A stretch of 64,000 nucleotides of DNA from Bacillota bacterium (GCA_023439505.1 JAEXNR010000017.1:1-64000); one strand, 5' to 3'; shown: positions 52,023-60,911, counted from the stretch's first letter. Program-made: numbers and translations. Notes: a model not told the origin generated them from the sequence alone.

Positions 52023-53120
52023 ATGAAAATGATAATTAATGAAAATCAAAGAGGATTACTTTTTAAAGACGGTAAGTACGAAAAGATGCTGGAGCCGGGA
52101 AAACATCGTTTTTTATCAAGAAATATAGTTGTAGAAATTATGGATATTACGGATGAATTTAAACATGCAGATTTAGATTTGAGTGTATTCTTGAATGACA
52201 AAGTATTGAAAGAACAACTGGAAATAGTCGATGTCGCTGATGAAACATTGGCGTTTCACTATATTAATGGAAAATTTACCAATTGCCTGACCAGCGGCAG
52301 ATACGCTTATTGGAAGGTGTTTCATACCCACAAGTTTGAAATAATAGATCTGAGGGATCCAAAAGTACCGGATGAATTTCCGAAATACATATTTGATGTA
52401 CTGCCAAAAAAATTGTTTTTTAAAGTAGAGGTTGCCGGTTATCAGAAAGCAAGGTTATACTATGATCAGAACTATGTTAAGCTTTTAAACGAAGGAACCT
52501 ACTACTTTTGGAATAATGGCACAAGAATTAATGCAAGCTTAGTTGATACCCGCCTTCTGCAAATGGATATAGCCGGACAGGAGATGCTGACGTTAGATAA
52601 AGTGGCATTGCGTATTAATTTTGTCTGTCATTATAAAATTACAGATTATATTAAGATTTTCACTGAAATCGATAATTACGTGGAGCAAATGCATGTAACT
52701 CTGCAGCTCATACTTCGTGAGTATATCGGAAAATACCGACTGGATGAAATACTTGAAAACAGGGAGCAAATTGCTGATTATACTTATCAAAAATTGAAAG
52801 AGAAGGAGGAAAACTTTTATATCAGGTTTTATGATGCCGGTGTAAAGGATATCATCCTTCCTGGTGAAATTCGTAATATTATGAACACAGTACTGATTGC
52901 GGAGAAAAAAGCACAGGCAAATGTAATAGCACGTCGTGAGGAAGTTGCATCGACCAGAAGCTTACTCAATACTGCCAAGTTGATGGATGAAAATCAAACG
53001 TTATTTAAATTAAAGGAACTTGAGTATCTTGAGAAGATTTGTGAAAATGTCGGTAATATCACAGTCAATGGAGGAACTGATTTGCTTTCACAGTTGACGA
53101 GCATTTTAAAAGGAGCTTAA
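52023..53120 (+). CDS. Slipin (SPFH/band 7 family protein)
   Basis: SPFH proteins form ring-like assemblies on membranes. This 365-residue member has the SPFH core (about residues 125-280, with VALRINFVCHYKITDYIKI and REYIGKYRLDEIL) and a coiled segment with the usual AEKKAQANVIARREE. No N-terminal membrane helix is visible, unlike most slipins, so membrane contact must be peripheral. It has an extra N-terminal region of about 120 residues with two similar modules (LLFKDGKYEKMLEPGKHRF and LAFHYINGKFTNCLTSGRY). The gene is linked to rtcB by two bases, a known association in bacterial RNA-repair operons. Confidence 0.86.
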   Translation: MKMIINENQRGLLFKDGKYEKMLEPGKHRFLSRNIVVEIMDITDEFKHADLDLSVFLNDKVLKEQLEIVDVADETLAFHYINGKFTNCLTSGRYAYWKVFHTHKFEIIDLRDPKVPDEFPKYIFDVLPKKLFFKVEVAGYQKARLYYDQNYVKLLNEGTYYFWNNGTRINASLVDTRLLQMDIAGQEMLTLDKVALRINFVCHYKITDYIKIFTEIDNYVEQMHVTLQLILREYIGKYRLDEILENREQIADYTYQKLKEKEENFYIRFYDAGVKDIILPGEIRNIMNTVLIAEKKAQANVIARREEVASTRSLLNTAKLMDENQTLFKLKELEYLEKICENVGNITVNGGTDLLSQLTSILKGA

Positions 53121-53122
53121 CC

Positions 53123-54325
53123 ATGATTGAAATAAAAGGAAATTTTACATCGGCAAAGGTGTTTACTGAAACAATTGAAGAAGTTGCCATCGCACAGATT
53201 AAACAACTGTGCGATATGGCATATACAGAAGGATCAAAAATACGAATAATGCCGGATGTTCATGCAGGTGCTGGTTGTACGATCGGCACTACCATGACGA
53301 TCTCTGATAAGATAGTTCCCAATCTTGTCGGTGTAGACATCGGATGTGGAATGGAAACCATACGAATTAACAATAAGCATATCGAACTTGAAAAATTGGA
53401 TAAATTGATATATGCAAAAATACCGTCCGGTATGAATATTCGAGAAACACCGCATAAATATAATGACGAGATTGAATTAACAGACCTACGCTGCTATAAG
53501 GAAATTCATGAACATCGGGCAATTCATTCAATTGGGACATTGGGTGGAGGTAATCATTTTATCGAAGCTGATAAAGATGAGGAAGGTAATATTTACATAG
53601 TAATTCACTCGGGAAGCCGTTACCTTGGCAACGAAGTTGCAAAACTTTATCAGGAGATGGGATTTAATCGTCTAAATGGAAATGATAAAAGGGCGCTAGA
53701 CAATTTGATTACGGAGTATAAAGCGGCAGGTAGAGAGAAAGAAATTCAATCTGCTATAAAAGAATTAAAAAAACAAATACTGACGAATATCCCTTATCCA
53801 CTTGCCTATGTTAGTGAAGATTTATTTGAAGATTATATTCAAGACATGCAAATAGTTCAACACTTTGCTACGCTTAATCGCAAAGCTATGGCGGATGAAA
53901 TCATTCGTGGAATGAAATTGGATGTTGCGGAACAATTTACAACAATCCATAATTATATAGATACTGAACATATGATTCTACGCAAAGGGGCAGTGTCTGC
54001 AAAACATGGAGATAAACTTCTGATACCAATCAACATGCGCGACGGAAGCCTGATCTGTCTTGGAAAAGGAAATGAAGATTGGAACTGCTCTGCTCCGCAT
54101 GGTGCAGGAAGACTCATGAGCCGTACGCAGGCAAAAAGTACCTTTACAGTTTCAGAATTTAAAAAGCAAATGAAAGATATCTATACGACTTCGGTAAATA
54201 AGGAAACACTTGACGAATGTCCAATGGCGTATAAGGATATGAGTGAAATTGTTAAGAATATCACACCAACCGCAGATATCCTAAAAATAATTAAGCCAAT
54301 TTATAATTATAAAGCAAGTGAATGA
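53123..54325 (+). CDS. rtcB: RNA-splicing ligase RtcB
   Basis: RtcB joins RNA ends carrying 2',3'-cyclic phosphate or 3'-phosphate to 5'-OH ends, using GTP and Mn. The protein has the metal site regions GVDIGCGMETIR and GTLGGGNHFIE, the HSGSRYLG motif and the guanylated histidine H326 in APHGAGRLMSR. The 400 residues match the short bacterial form. The ribosome site AAAGGAGC lies in the last codons of the slipin gene, so expression is coupled. No RtcA cyclase, archease or Ro60 gene is in the window. In this setting it may repair cleaved tRNA. Confidence 0.97.
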   Translation: MIEIKGNFTSAKVFTETIEEVAIAQIKQLCDMAYTEGSKIRIMPDVHAGAGCTIGTTMTISDKIVPNLVGVDIGCGMETIRINNKHIELEKLDKLIYAKIPSGMNIRETPHKYNDEIELTDLRCYKEIHEHRAIHSIGTLGGGNHFIEADKDEEGNIYIVIHSGSRYLGNEVAKLYQEMGFNRLNGNDKRALDNLITEYKAAGREKEIQSAIKELKKQILTNIPYPLAYVSEDLFEDYIQDMQIVQHFATLNRKAMADEIIRGMKLDVAEQFTTIHNYIDTEHMILRKGAVSAKHGDKLLIPINMRDGSLICLGKGNEDWNCSAPHGAGRLMSRTQAKSTFTVSEFKKQMKDIYTTSVNKETLDECPMAYKDMSEIVKNITPTADILKIIKPIYNYKASE

Positions 54326-54382
54326 TTTGAGAGCATTTCTAACAGAATGGTCAAAATAATGTAATAAACGAGGTGGTCATTT

Positions 54383-54721
54383 ATGTTTAAAAGCATACTC
54401 GGAAAAGAAAAAATCGAAGTAATACCAATTAAAGTGATCGATGATAAACCAAAAGAGTGGAATGGAAACGGCATAACGGATACACAAGCTATAAATTTAG
54501 TTTCAGCATTATATGCATTAGAACATCCCAGATTCAAAGAGATCTCATTTTTTATAGCTAGACATAATGAGTATTTGAATGTTTGGACCGATGTTTACCA
54601 GTTATTATCGAAAAAGAAAGATGAAGAGATTGAGAATTTTTTTGTTGAATATTTGGTGAACACAGATATAGAAAGAAATGATATTAAGAAAATAATCGAT
54701 GTTTATTTGGAAAAATATTAG
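54383..54721 (+). CDS. 112-aa protein in the rtcB operon, unknown
   Basis: I do not recognise this protein. It begins MFKSILGKEKIEVIPIKVID and is helical afterwards, with an acidic helix (KKKDEEIENFFVEYL) and no membrane segment or known motif. The ribosome site is GAGGTGG. It lies 57 bases after rtcB in the same direction, and a hairpin follows at 54812, so it is likely the last gene of the slipin-rtcB operon. Confidence 0.72.
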   Translation: MFKSILGKEKIEVIPIKVIDDKPKEWNGNGITDTQAINLVSALYALEHPRFKEISFFIARHNEYLNVWTDVYQLLSKKKDEEIENFFVEYLVNTDIERNDIKKIIDVYLEKY

Positions 54722-54811
54722 TTATGCTTTTGAAGCCGTTCCACTCAGCTCAAGACCGCTTCAAAGCTAGTTTAGCTCAAGAAATCGACGTAAAGTTTTT
54801 AATGGTTATTT

Positions 54812-54854
54812 ATGGGCAAGTCCATTTTCCTATGGCTCTTGCCCATGCTCTTTA
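54812..54854. terminator. Hairpin between convergent operons
   Basis: ATGGGCAAG at 54812-54820 and CTTGCCCAT at 54838-54846 form a 9-bp stem with an inner TCCAT/ATGG. The following bases are only weakly T-rich (GCTCTTTA). Confidence 0.55.
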
Positions 54855-54894
54855 AGGTCGTCCTCATAAATACGTTTGTGTATAACGATATCCT

Positions 54895-56229
54895 TTACTG
54901 AGGAAGCTTTATCTTTCCGGCAAAGACTCTGATATCGCTATTAGCATCAAATTTGCATTCCTCTAAAATGGCTTTTGTAAGCACTTTTTTCTTATGCATC
55001 AAGCGGACAATACACTCTCGGCAGCTTCCACATAATGTATTGCGATATAGGTACTCCAGAATGTCGGTTTTGGGCTTGCCTCGCATGTGCTTTATCCCAT
55101 CTTCAATGTCCATGAAAGCTGCATGCCAATTACCATCATCATTATCGATTGGTAAAGACTTAACTATACTGAACAGGAAAGGCTCATCCTTAGGGCGAAA
55201 GGTACGGGTAAGTAAGGATATTGCATTTATAACATCTTTTTTCTGCTCAATGAGAGATATGGAATACTCACGGTACTCTGGCAATGGATTTTTCTCCATA
55301 ATGTCAAATGCTACATCACGTAGATTTTCATCATCACTTTTACTCAATTCCAGTAGTATGTCTGTTGGAAAGGGATATTTTACTCGCCTAAATGGCCATA
55401 AAAGATTAACCTTAATTTCTGGATCGGATTCCTCAATTGCACACTTTGCTAATTTATCTAAATCTTCACGACTGGCATTTTTAGCAAAGCGTATAGACAT
55501 GCCTCTTGTCCTATCATTCTTATCAAACGCCATGTTAATAAATTCATCCAATGTCGGAACAGGAAGTTTTTCATAGACATGATGATCCCATTCCTTTGAT
55601 TTTTCGTAATAAACGCAAACAAACTGAGATTTTTTTGACTGCTTTTGTAAATAATTCTCTACTCGCTCTTTACCGAATTTGCCTTTCGCGTTATCATAAA
55701 ACCACTCTGAAAAGAAACAATCTACATCTTTAGGTAACAAGATTTCGCTTACATCCTGTACAACACGTTTGAACATGTTCCATCCATCAAGTGAAGTCAA
55801 CCAAACACAGAGCCAGTCAAACATATCTCGTTGGGGATATGTTCCGTTTGAGTTTCTTTTTCTGAGAGTAAGCTCATTTACCATATTCTCATACTGCTGA
55901 TAAAGTGCAACGCGGGCATTCTCACTTCCTTCTTTCACAAAGTTATACAAAATAGATGTATATTGATCAAACAACCAATCATTATCTCTGATACGAAAAA
56001 ATTTCTGTATGACAGCGGCTTCGATGGCTTCTTTGTCTTCGACAAGTTGGGCCGCCTGAGATAGATACCAGCCACGGTCACCCTCGCATTGCATATCATA
56101 GGTTGTGTTATGAAGACATCCATACATTACAATTTTACGAAATTGCTTTGCATTACAGTTCGAGTTCAGTTCAATTAGTGCGGAACCCAATCCTCTTAGA
56201 AAATCATGTTTAAATTGTGCGTTATTCAT
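54895..56229 (-). CDS. Helical-repeat protein of the MoxR-VWA operon
   Basis: This 444-residue protein has no clear catalytic motif. The C-terminal half looks like a helical repeat array of the HEAT/ARM kind (units near SIRFAKNASREDLDKLAKCA, LLELSKSDDENLRDVAFDIM, SLIEQKKDVINAISLL). The N-terminal half is helical with a cysteine-containing stretch (YGCLHNTTYDMQC), and two cysteine pairs lie in CGSCRECIV near the end. It starts 4 bases after the VWA gene, so it is the last member of this operon. HEAT-type proteins linked to MoxR-VWA systems usually act as scaffolds or adaptors. That role is inference here. Confidence 0.78.
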   Translation of the reverse strand: MNNAQFKHDFLRGLGSALIELNSNCNAKQFRKIVMYGCLHNTTYDMQCEGDRGWYLSQAAQLVEDKEAIEAAVIQKFFRIRDNDWLFDQYTSILYNFVKEGSENARVALYQQYENMVNELTLRKRNSNGTYPQRDMFDWLCVWLTSLDGWNMFKRVVQDVSEILLPKDVDCFFSEWFYDNAKGKFGKERVENYLQKQSKKSQFVCVYYEKSKEWDHHVYEKLPVPTLDEFINMAFDKNDRTRGMSIRFAKNASREDLDKLAKCAIEESDPEIKVNLLWPFRRVKYPFPTDILLELSKSDDENLRDVAFDIMEKNPLPEYREYSISLIEQKKDVINAISLLTRTFRPKDEPFLFSIVKSLPIDNDDGNWHAAFMDIEDGIKHMRGKPKTDILEYLYRNTLCGSCRECIVRLMHKKKVLTKAILEECKFDANSDIRVFAGKIKLPQ

Positions 56230-56233
56230 ACCT

Positions 56234-58036
56234 TCACCTCATTCTAAATACTTTCCCTTTCGGTACAAAAGGTAGATTTGCTCCCTGCGGCACTAAAAAC
56301 GCGTGTTCCCTTCCGTAGAGAACTACTTTATCGCAGTAACCGTCTGTAATAATCAAAATTGGCGCCTCTTTCGGGAAATCCTCTGCTTTTTCAAGTAAAT
56401 CAATGCCCGGTTGGAGTACAGTGCCGCCGCGACCTTTTATCTTCACGGTTCCGGCAATGTCTTCAGGTCTCATGTAACCCGCGTCGTAAGCCTCGGCGTC
56501 GCAAAACACCACACGTGCCGCAGGTACATCCCGGGTGGCGCTGTAGCTGGCTATGGCTCCCAGTGCTGTAGCCAATAATCCTCGTTCCATTGATCCGGAA
56601 GTATCCAGAACCACACCGAAGGTTCTGCCATCCATTGCCGCTTGAGAAATCATCCAGTTAGGGCGTGGGATGTCAGGAGTGGAAGATTGACGGCGGCTGG
56701 GTCTTGCATAGGAACGCATTTTTTCAATTGGAGTAAATTGCTCATCAAACCAACGGGCTAAATCCACATCCCATGGAATAGGCGGATGAGATAATGCCCG
56801 TATTTCTTCAATCAAGCCTTCAGGAAGGTAACTCCGACCCTGTTCTTGATGATAGGAAAGTCCCTGTGCTAATGCCCGGCGATAAAATGCGTCTAAATCC
56901 ACATCTAAGGAGGAACTATGCTGACCAGGCAGAATATCACCGAGTCCCACACCCCGCAAGGTGGCCAGCTTGCGGTAGGTACGCATATCAGTGACGATAC
57001 GGTCATAGATTGCCTCAGCATTCATACCTTTGAACTGCTCATCGTATAAAAGCCCGTCCGGGCGTTCACCAACTCCCATTTCGGTTAACCACTGGTTGAT
57101 TACATAATCGCAGGCTACGTTCCAAAGATAGGCATCCCGCCATTCCAACCGAGCGTCATGCCGGAGCGCAGCATGTAAGAATTCGTGGGCCATAACGAAG
57201 CGAATTTCTTCGGCATCCAGCAGATAGGACGGATTGATATAAATCTCAGATAAAGCAGGTGAAATTGCCGCGATTGTGATTTCCATACGCTGACAGATTT
57301 GAAAATCCTCAATCAATCTGAAATTCGCTGCAATAGCACCAAGTAGCGGGTAACTGGAGATAAACCACTGCTTGGCACGGTAGGCTTTGCTATTTACTGA
57401 TTCACTTGGGTTGGCACTAAGTGTTTCCAGTTCACCTGATGCTACGCTTACAGCGCTGCGAACAGCAGCGGAAAGACCGACTGCAAGCAACTTTGACCAA
57501 TTAGGCGGTTTACCGTAATGGTGGTACCGACTTTCATTTTCAAAGATCATATCCTGAACCTTATTACCTGCAGTACCAAACCCGGAGTATTCTCCCTTTT
57601 CCTGTGATCCCAATAATCGCTGGTATAATCGCTCCTCATCTTGTATCCCCATAGGGAGAGAAGTATCATAGAAAGAGGTACCAAATTTTAAATCATTTAA
57701 GAATTTTTCAACCACACAGTCACAAGCCATGCTCCATAGGATTGGTTGTTCTTTCGTCTGAAAATGATCCATACCTAAATGCAGCAGACTATGAGCCAGA
57801 GCGCGAGCCCACTGCTCAGGCTCGGCACGGCGTTTTGGGTTACACAAGATAAAACCTTCTTTTGTTACAAAAGTAAGACCTTCTTCAGGATAGTCGTTAT
57901 TTTCATCTCGGCGTACAGTTGCTGCTTGCATCAATGGATAAAATAATGGGTGATTATTCACCAGTGAATATCCTGCATTGAATTTTTGCGTGGCGATATC
58001 GTACTGTTCTTTTTGACGCTGCTTTACCTTTGACAT
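56234..58036 (-). CDS. VWA-domain protein with zincin-like N-terminal domain (DUF2201)
   Basis: The 600-residue protein has a putative metallopeptidase-like part with MAHEFLHAALRHD (HEXXH) near residue 290, and an earlier HSLLHLGMDH stretch near residue 88. The C-terminal VWA domain carries the MIDAS motif DTSGSM (about residue 475). Such proteins work with MoxR ATPases as VWA-binding partners in chaperone-like assemblies. The start overlaps the moxR stop (TAATG). A disordered linker separates the two domains. Whether the zinc site is an active protease is not known. Confidence 0.9.
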   Translation of the reverse strand: MSKVKQRQKEQYDIATQKFNAGYSLVNNHPLFYPLMQAATVRRDENNDYPEEGLTFVTKEGFILCNPKRRAEPEQWARALAHSLLHLGMDHFQTKEQPILWSMACDCVVEKFLNDLKFGTSFYDTSLPMGIQDEERLYQRLLGSQEKGEYSGFGTAGNKVQDMIFENESRYHHYGKPPNWSKLLAVGLSAAVRSAVSVASGELETLSANPSESVNSKAYRAKQWFISSYPLLGAIAANFRLIEDFQICQRMEITIAAISPALSEIYINPSYLLDAEEIRFVMAHEFLHAALRHDARLEWRDAYLWNVACDYVINQWLTEMGVGERPDGLLYDEQFKGMNAEAIYDRIVTDMRTYRKLATLRGVGLGDILPGQHSSSLDVDLDAFYRRALAQGLSYHQEQGRSYLPEGLIEEIRALSHPPIPWDVDLARWFDEQFTPIEKMRSYARPSRRQSSTPDIPRPNWMISQAAMDGRTFGVVLDTSGSMERGLLATALGAIASYSATRDVPAARVVFCDAEAYDAGYMRPEDIAGTVKIKGRGGTVLQPGIDLLEKAEDFPKEAPILIITDGYCDKVVLYGREHAFLVPQGANLPFVPKGKVFRMR

Positions 58037-59088
58037 TATTTCTTCACCGCCAGTCGGGGTAAATCACGTATGATCTCCACGATAAACCAATCGGGTAGGG
58101 AGTTGTCATCCTCTGCAGATACGGTCATTTGCGCGATTTCGAGACTGATATTCGCCAGATCCTTCATCAGCGTTTTTGATCTGAATGCTAAATCCTGCGT
58201 TGTACCAGATAGATTATTTTTATCGGACGGTAATTCCTTAATGAGCTGTGTTTTAAAACTCTGAGCTAAAAAATAGAGGGCATCCCTTTCTTCTGGAGCA
58301 TTTGGCCACTTCTGATCACCATTAATAATAGCGGAAAGCGCATATCGGTTGCGGATTTGCTTGACAAAAGCACGAAACTGCGTTGCATGATGAGGAGACA
58401 GACAGCCGGAGGCCAGAATCTCCAATTGTTTTTCGGTTATTTTATCTCCATAACTATAAATAGCATCGGAAAACATATGCCATGAACGTGGGGTGGAAAA
58501 CGGTTCCTCTGTTTTGGGAGGTTGTTTCCAGAGATGATCCGGGCGTAATCCGATGTACTCTATTACATAAGGATGAATACCATTTTGGCCAGCCCATCCG
58601 AGCCAATCGCGATGAGAGGCAATCAACTCCACATGAAACATTCGGTTGATTAAGGCAGAAGACATAGGCCTAACAATTGCATTGTCCTGTGCACGATTAC
58701 CGGCACCTACGATAATCGAACCCTCCGGTAGAATATATTCTCCGATGCGCCGGTCATGAATCAGACTGTAAAAAGCCTTTTGCACTTCCTGAGAACATGC
58801 GTTAAGCTCATCCAGAAACAGGCAATAAGGTTCTTTCCTCACAATCATCCGAGGAGGGCAGAATACACTTTTACCGTCAATAATTTGTGGCACACCGATA
58901 ATATCCTCTGGGGCAAGTTGGCTACCTAAGAGCGATACGCATGGTAGTCCGAGGGATTTGGCAAAGTTTTCTACAATTGAGGATTTACCAATTCCGGGAG
59001 CACCCCAGATAAAGACGGGACGAATAATAGCCACATTCAGTAATACATCTATCAATTCGGTTTGGTTTACACTTAATGGAATATTCAT
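58036..59088 (-). CDS. MoxR-family AAA ATPase
   Basis: MoxR ATPases remodel or mature partner proteins, usually together with a VWA protein. The 350-residue protein has Walker A GAPGIGKSS, Walker B in CLFLDELNAC, a sensor region in VGAGNRAQDN and the arginine-finger stretch SALINRMFHVEL. The VWA gene follows directly and the 52-aa gene precedes it with an ATGA overlap. It converges on the slipin-rtcB operon; such pairings have been noted in RtcB loci, which supports a shared process. Confidence 0.93.
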   Translation of the reverse strand: MNIPLSVNQTELIDVLLNVAIIRPVFIWGAPGIGKSSIVENFAKSLGLPCVSLLGSQLAPEDIIGVPQIIDGKSVFCPPRMIVRKEPYCLFLDELNACSQEVQKAFYSLIHDRRIGEYILPEGSIIVGAGNRAQDNAIVRPMSSALINRMFHVELIASHRDWLGWAGQNGIHPYVIEYIGLRPDHLWKQPPKTEEPFSTPRSWHMFSDAIYSYGDKITEKQLEILASGCLSPHHATQFRAFVKQIRNRYALSAIINGDQKWPNAPEERDALYFLAQSFKTQLIKELPSDKNNLSGTTQDLAFRSKTLMKDLANISLEIAQMTVSAEDDNSLPDWFIVEIIRDLPRLAVKK

Positions 59089-59243
59089 ATCATTTCCTCA
59101 CTATAATCATTTTTGTATTTCTGCCGCTTTTTTTTATTTTCAAAAACGGTTGCACGATATTTTACGCCACAGGAAACTCGTTTCTTTCGGTCAGCCTGTG
59201 ATTCTTTTGTAAGCATCAATGATTTTGGCTTTCTATTTTTCAT
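59085..59243 (-). CDS. 52-aa basic protein coupled to moxR
   Basis: A very basic, lysine- and arginine-rich protein (MKNRKPKSLMLTKES.., RKKRVSCGVKYRATVFENKKKRQKY). A start at 59243 behind AAGGAG gives 52 residues; a longer frame to 59357 has no ribosome site and runs through the upstream terminator. The stop overlaps the moxR start as ATGA. Composition suggests binding to nucleic acid, which is inference. The family is not recognised. Confidence 0.7.
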   Translation of the reverse strand: MKNRKPKSLMLTKESQADRKKRVSCGVKYRATVFENKKKRQKYKNDYSEEMI

Positions 59244-59296
59244 AATTCTCCTTATTCCGTAGCTTTCACTGATCATTCTAAAATGGGCGCAAAAAA

Positions 59297-59317
59297 GCCC
59301 GGGTGAGTTACCCGGGC
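59297..59317 (-). terminator. Terminator in the leader of the moxR operon
   Basis: On the minus strand GCCCGGGT-AACTC-ACCCGGGC is followed by TTTTTTGCG. It lies between the leader peptide and the 52-aa gene. Confidence 0.88.
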
Positions 59318-59343
59318 AATCAAAACAGATTAAATGAAAGGCG

Positions 59344-59418
59344 CTATATAACGCCATGCAAGTTCAGATAGCACGGATACAATTTATTGTTGTTTGATTT
59401 TTGGTTAATATAAAGCAT
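59344..59418 (-). CDS. 24-aa leader peptide candidate
   Basis: A 24-codon frame (MLYINQKSNNNKLYPCYLN..) starts seven bases after GAGGAAGGTG, a better ribosome site than most genes here have. It ends about 27 bases before the terminator hairpin. The position is that of an attenuation leader peptide; the product has four asparagines and three tyrosines, but no long run of one codon. It could instead be a small functional peptide. Confidence 0.5.
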   Translation of the reverse strand: MLYINQKSNNNKLYPCYLNLHGVI

Positions 59419-59452
59419 GACGTCACCTTCCTCTCTGTAATTTACTATAAAT

Positions 59453-59481
59453 AAATTACCATTAATAAAACCATATGTCAA
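59453..59481 (-). promoter_or_regulatory. Promoter candidate of the moxR operon
   Basis: On the minus strand TTGACA (59481-59476), 17-base spacer, TAATTT (59458-59453) with a TGG extension before the -10. Confidence 0.5.
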
Positions 59482-59776
59482 GAAATTTACAAAATATTCA
59501 ATATTATTTTCATATTCCCCAAATGCAATTTTAAGTATTAGACGGTTGGAGGTAGGGATACAAAGTACAAATCCATAAAGTCAATGGAAATCATGAATAG
59601 GGAGCTTAAGAACTAATGAACAGCTTTTCGTCCTGGATTGATATAAATAAAAGAATTGGGAAATGAAAGAAGATATTTGCGATTCCAGTAAAAAGCCGGA
59701 AAATGAATGATTTATTTGATTTGCTGGAATATACCGACTTGGCGAGTAAAGGCGGGGTAAAAAAGAGTGAAGATAA

Positions 59777-59874
59777 GGAACTATATTTATAATATTAAGA
59801 AGAAGATATATTTGTTAAATATATTGGGAACTATATTTATAATATTGGTAATTGGGAACTATATTTATAATATT
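59777..59874 (+). repeat. Three copies of a 20-bp repeat
   Basis: GGAACTATATTTATAATATT occurs at 59777-59796, 59827-59846 and 59855-59874, the last two 28 bases apart. It ends five bases before a -35 box. Confidence 0.92.
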
Positions 59875-59878
59875 GGTA

Positions 59879-59907
59879 TTGACAGGACGGGAATAATTCT
59901 ATATAAT
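59879..59907 (+). promoter_or_regulatory. Promoter of the ECF S-component gene
   Basis: Perfect consensus: TTGACA at 59879-59884, 17-base spacer, TATAAT at 59902-59907. Confidence 0.9.
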
Positions 59908-59983
59908 TGCTACTGACAAGACAGCTAACAAGACTGTTGACTGTGCAACATAAAGCTCCCATTTAGAAAGGACGAACATAACA

Positions 59984-60568
59984 ATGACAAATACGAGCAA
60001 CAAAGTAAAAACCATGGTCATAGCAGCATTATTGTGCACCATCGGAATTATAATTCCGATGTATTCCCCAGTGAAAATACTAATAGAACCGGCTTCCTTT
60101 ACCCTGGCAAGTCATGTACCGATTTTTATTGCAATGTTTATCTCCCCGCCGGTGGCGCTGGCCGTGGCTTTGTTAACTGCATTTGGGTTTTTATTTGCAG
60201 CTTTTCCGATTATCGTTGTTTTCAGAGCAATGACACATATCGTATTTGCGACTGTCGGATCTTTTATACTTAAGAAGAACGGCAATGTATTATCCTCTTT
60301 TGGGGGAACAGCACTGTTCTCTACGCTGATGGCTGTAATCCATGCAATTTGCGAAGTGCTGGTCGTAACTTATTTCTACTGGGGGAATAGCATGACCAGT
60401 GCAAATTATGATAAGGGTTATCTGGTTGCGGTACTCGGACTGGTTGGCGTCGGAACACTGATCCATAGTACCATAGACTTCACCATTGCTTATTTTATTT
60501 GGAAACCAATTCAAAATATTGTAAACGTCCCTGTAAGTGTAAGATTAAAGAGAGCCAAATTGTCCTAG
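59984..60568 (+). CDS. ECF transporter S component, probably niacin (NiaX-like)
   Basis: S components bind a vitamin and join a shared ECF energy module. The 194-residue protein has about five or six membrane helices and the stretch LIEPASFTLASHVPIFIAMFISP, which resembles NiaX-type niacin S components. The ligand is a similarity-based guess. No energising ATPase genes are nearby, as expected for group II ECF systems. AAAGGACG precedes the ATG. Confidence 0.8.
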   Translation: MTNTSNKVKTMVIAALLCTIGIIIPMYSPVKILIEPASFTLASHVPIFIAMFISPPVALAVALLTAFGFLFAAFPIIVVFRAMTHIVFATVGSFILKKNGNVLSSFGGTALFSTLMAVIHAICEVLVVTYFYWGNSMTSANYDKGYLVAVLGLVGVGTLIHSTIDFTIAYFIWKPIQNIVNVPVSVRLKRAKLS

Positions 60569-60647
60569 GAAGCGAAGCATTCCTGGATGATAGATAAGCA
60601 TAGAAATGATTTGCTGAGTCATATCAGTACAATCTGAAGTAAATAAT

Positions 60648-60730
60648 AAAAGGCACTTTGTAGCTGTCTATGTCAGGAATGTGAGCTCTGCTTCACATCA
60701 CAATACATAGACGGCACAAAGTGCCTTTTG
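60648..60730 (+). terminator. Long hairpin terminator after the ECF S gene
   Basis: AAAAGGCACTTTGT-GC-GTCTATGT (60648-60673) pairs with ACATAGAC-GGC-ACAAAGTGCCTTTT (60704-60728). The loop holds a second hairpin. The last T-run is TTTT. Confidence 0.85.
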
Positions 60731-60854
60731 ATTATCGTATTCGGCTTAGCCTGCCAGAACTATTATATATATTAAGCTCAAAACTCAGAATGGGAACGGG
60801 TAGACAAATACCGTACCATCTTACCGGATATCATTGTTGCATAAAAAGATAGCG

Positions 60855-60906
60855 AACAATGGAGCAATTGTAATACTGAAAACAATGGAGCAATTGTAAT
60901 ACTGAA
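60855..60906 (+). repeat. Tandem 26-bp repeat before the promoter
   Basis: AACAATGGAGCAATTGTAAT plus ACTGAA occurs twice head to tail, identical, ending six bases before the -35. Confidence 0.95.
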
Positions 60907-60911
60907 AACAC

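Larger units (their letters stand above)
59482..59983 (+). other. Intergenic region with tandem repeats
   Basis: About 500 AT-rich bases. It contains a short frame at 59704-59790 (MNDLFDLLEYTDLASKGG..) that could be a gene fragment, three repeats, and the promoter for the transporter gene. Confidence 0.55.

Noticed and set aside
54953..55576. 207-codon plus-strand frame
   Set aside because: It is the complement of the helical-repeat gene, rich in serine and leucine as such shadows are, with no motif.
59704..59790. 28-codon frame MNDLFDLLEYTDLASKGG as a gene
   Set aside because: No ribosome site and it ends within the tandem repeat; at most a gene fragment.
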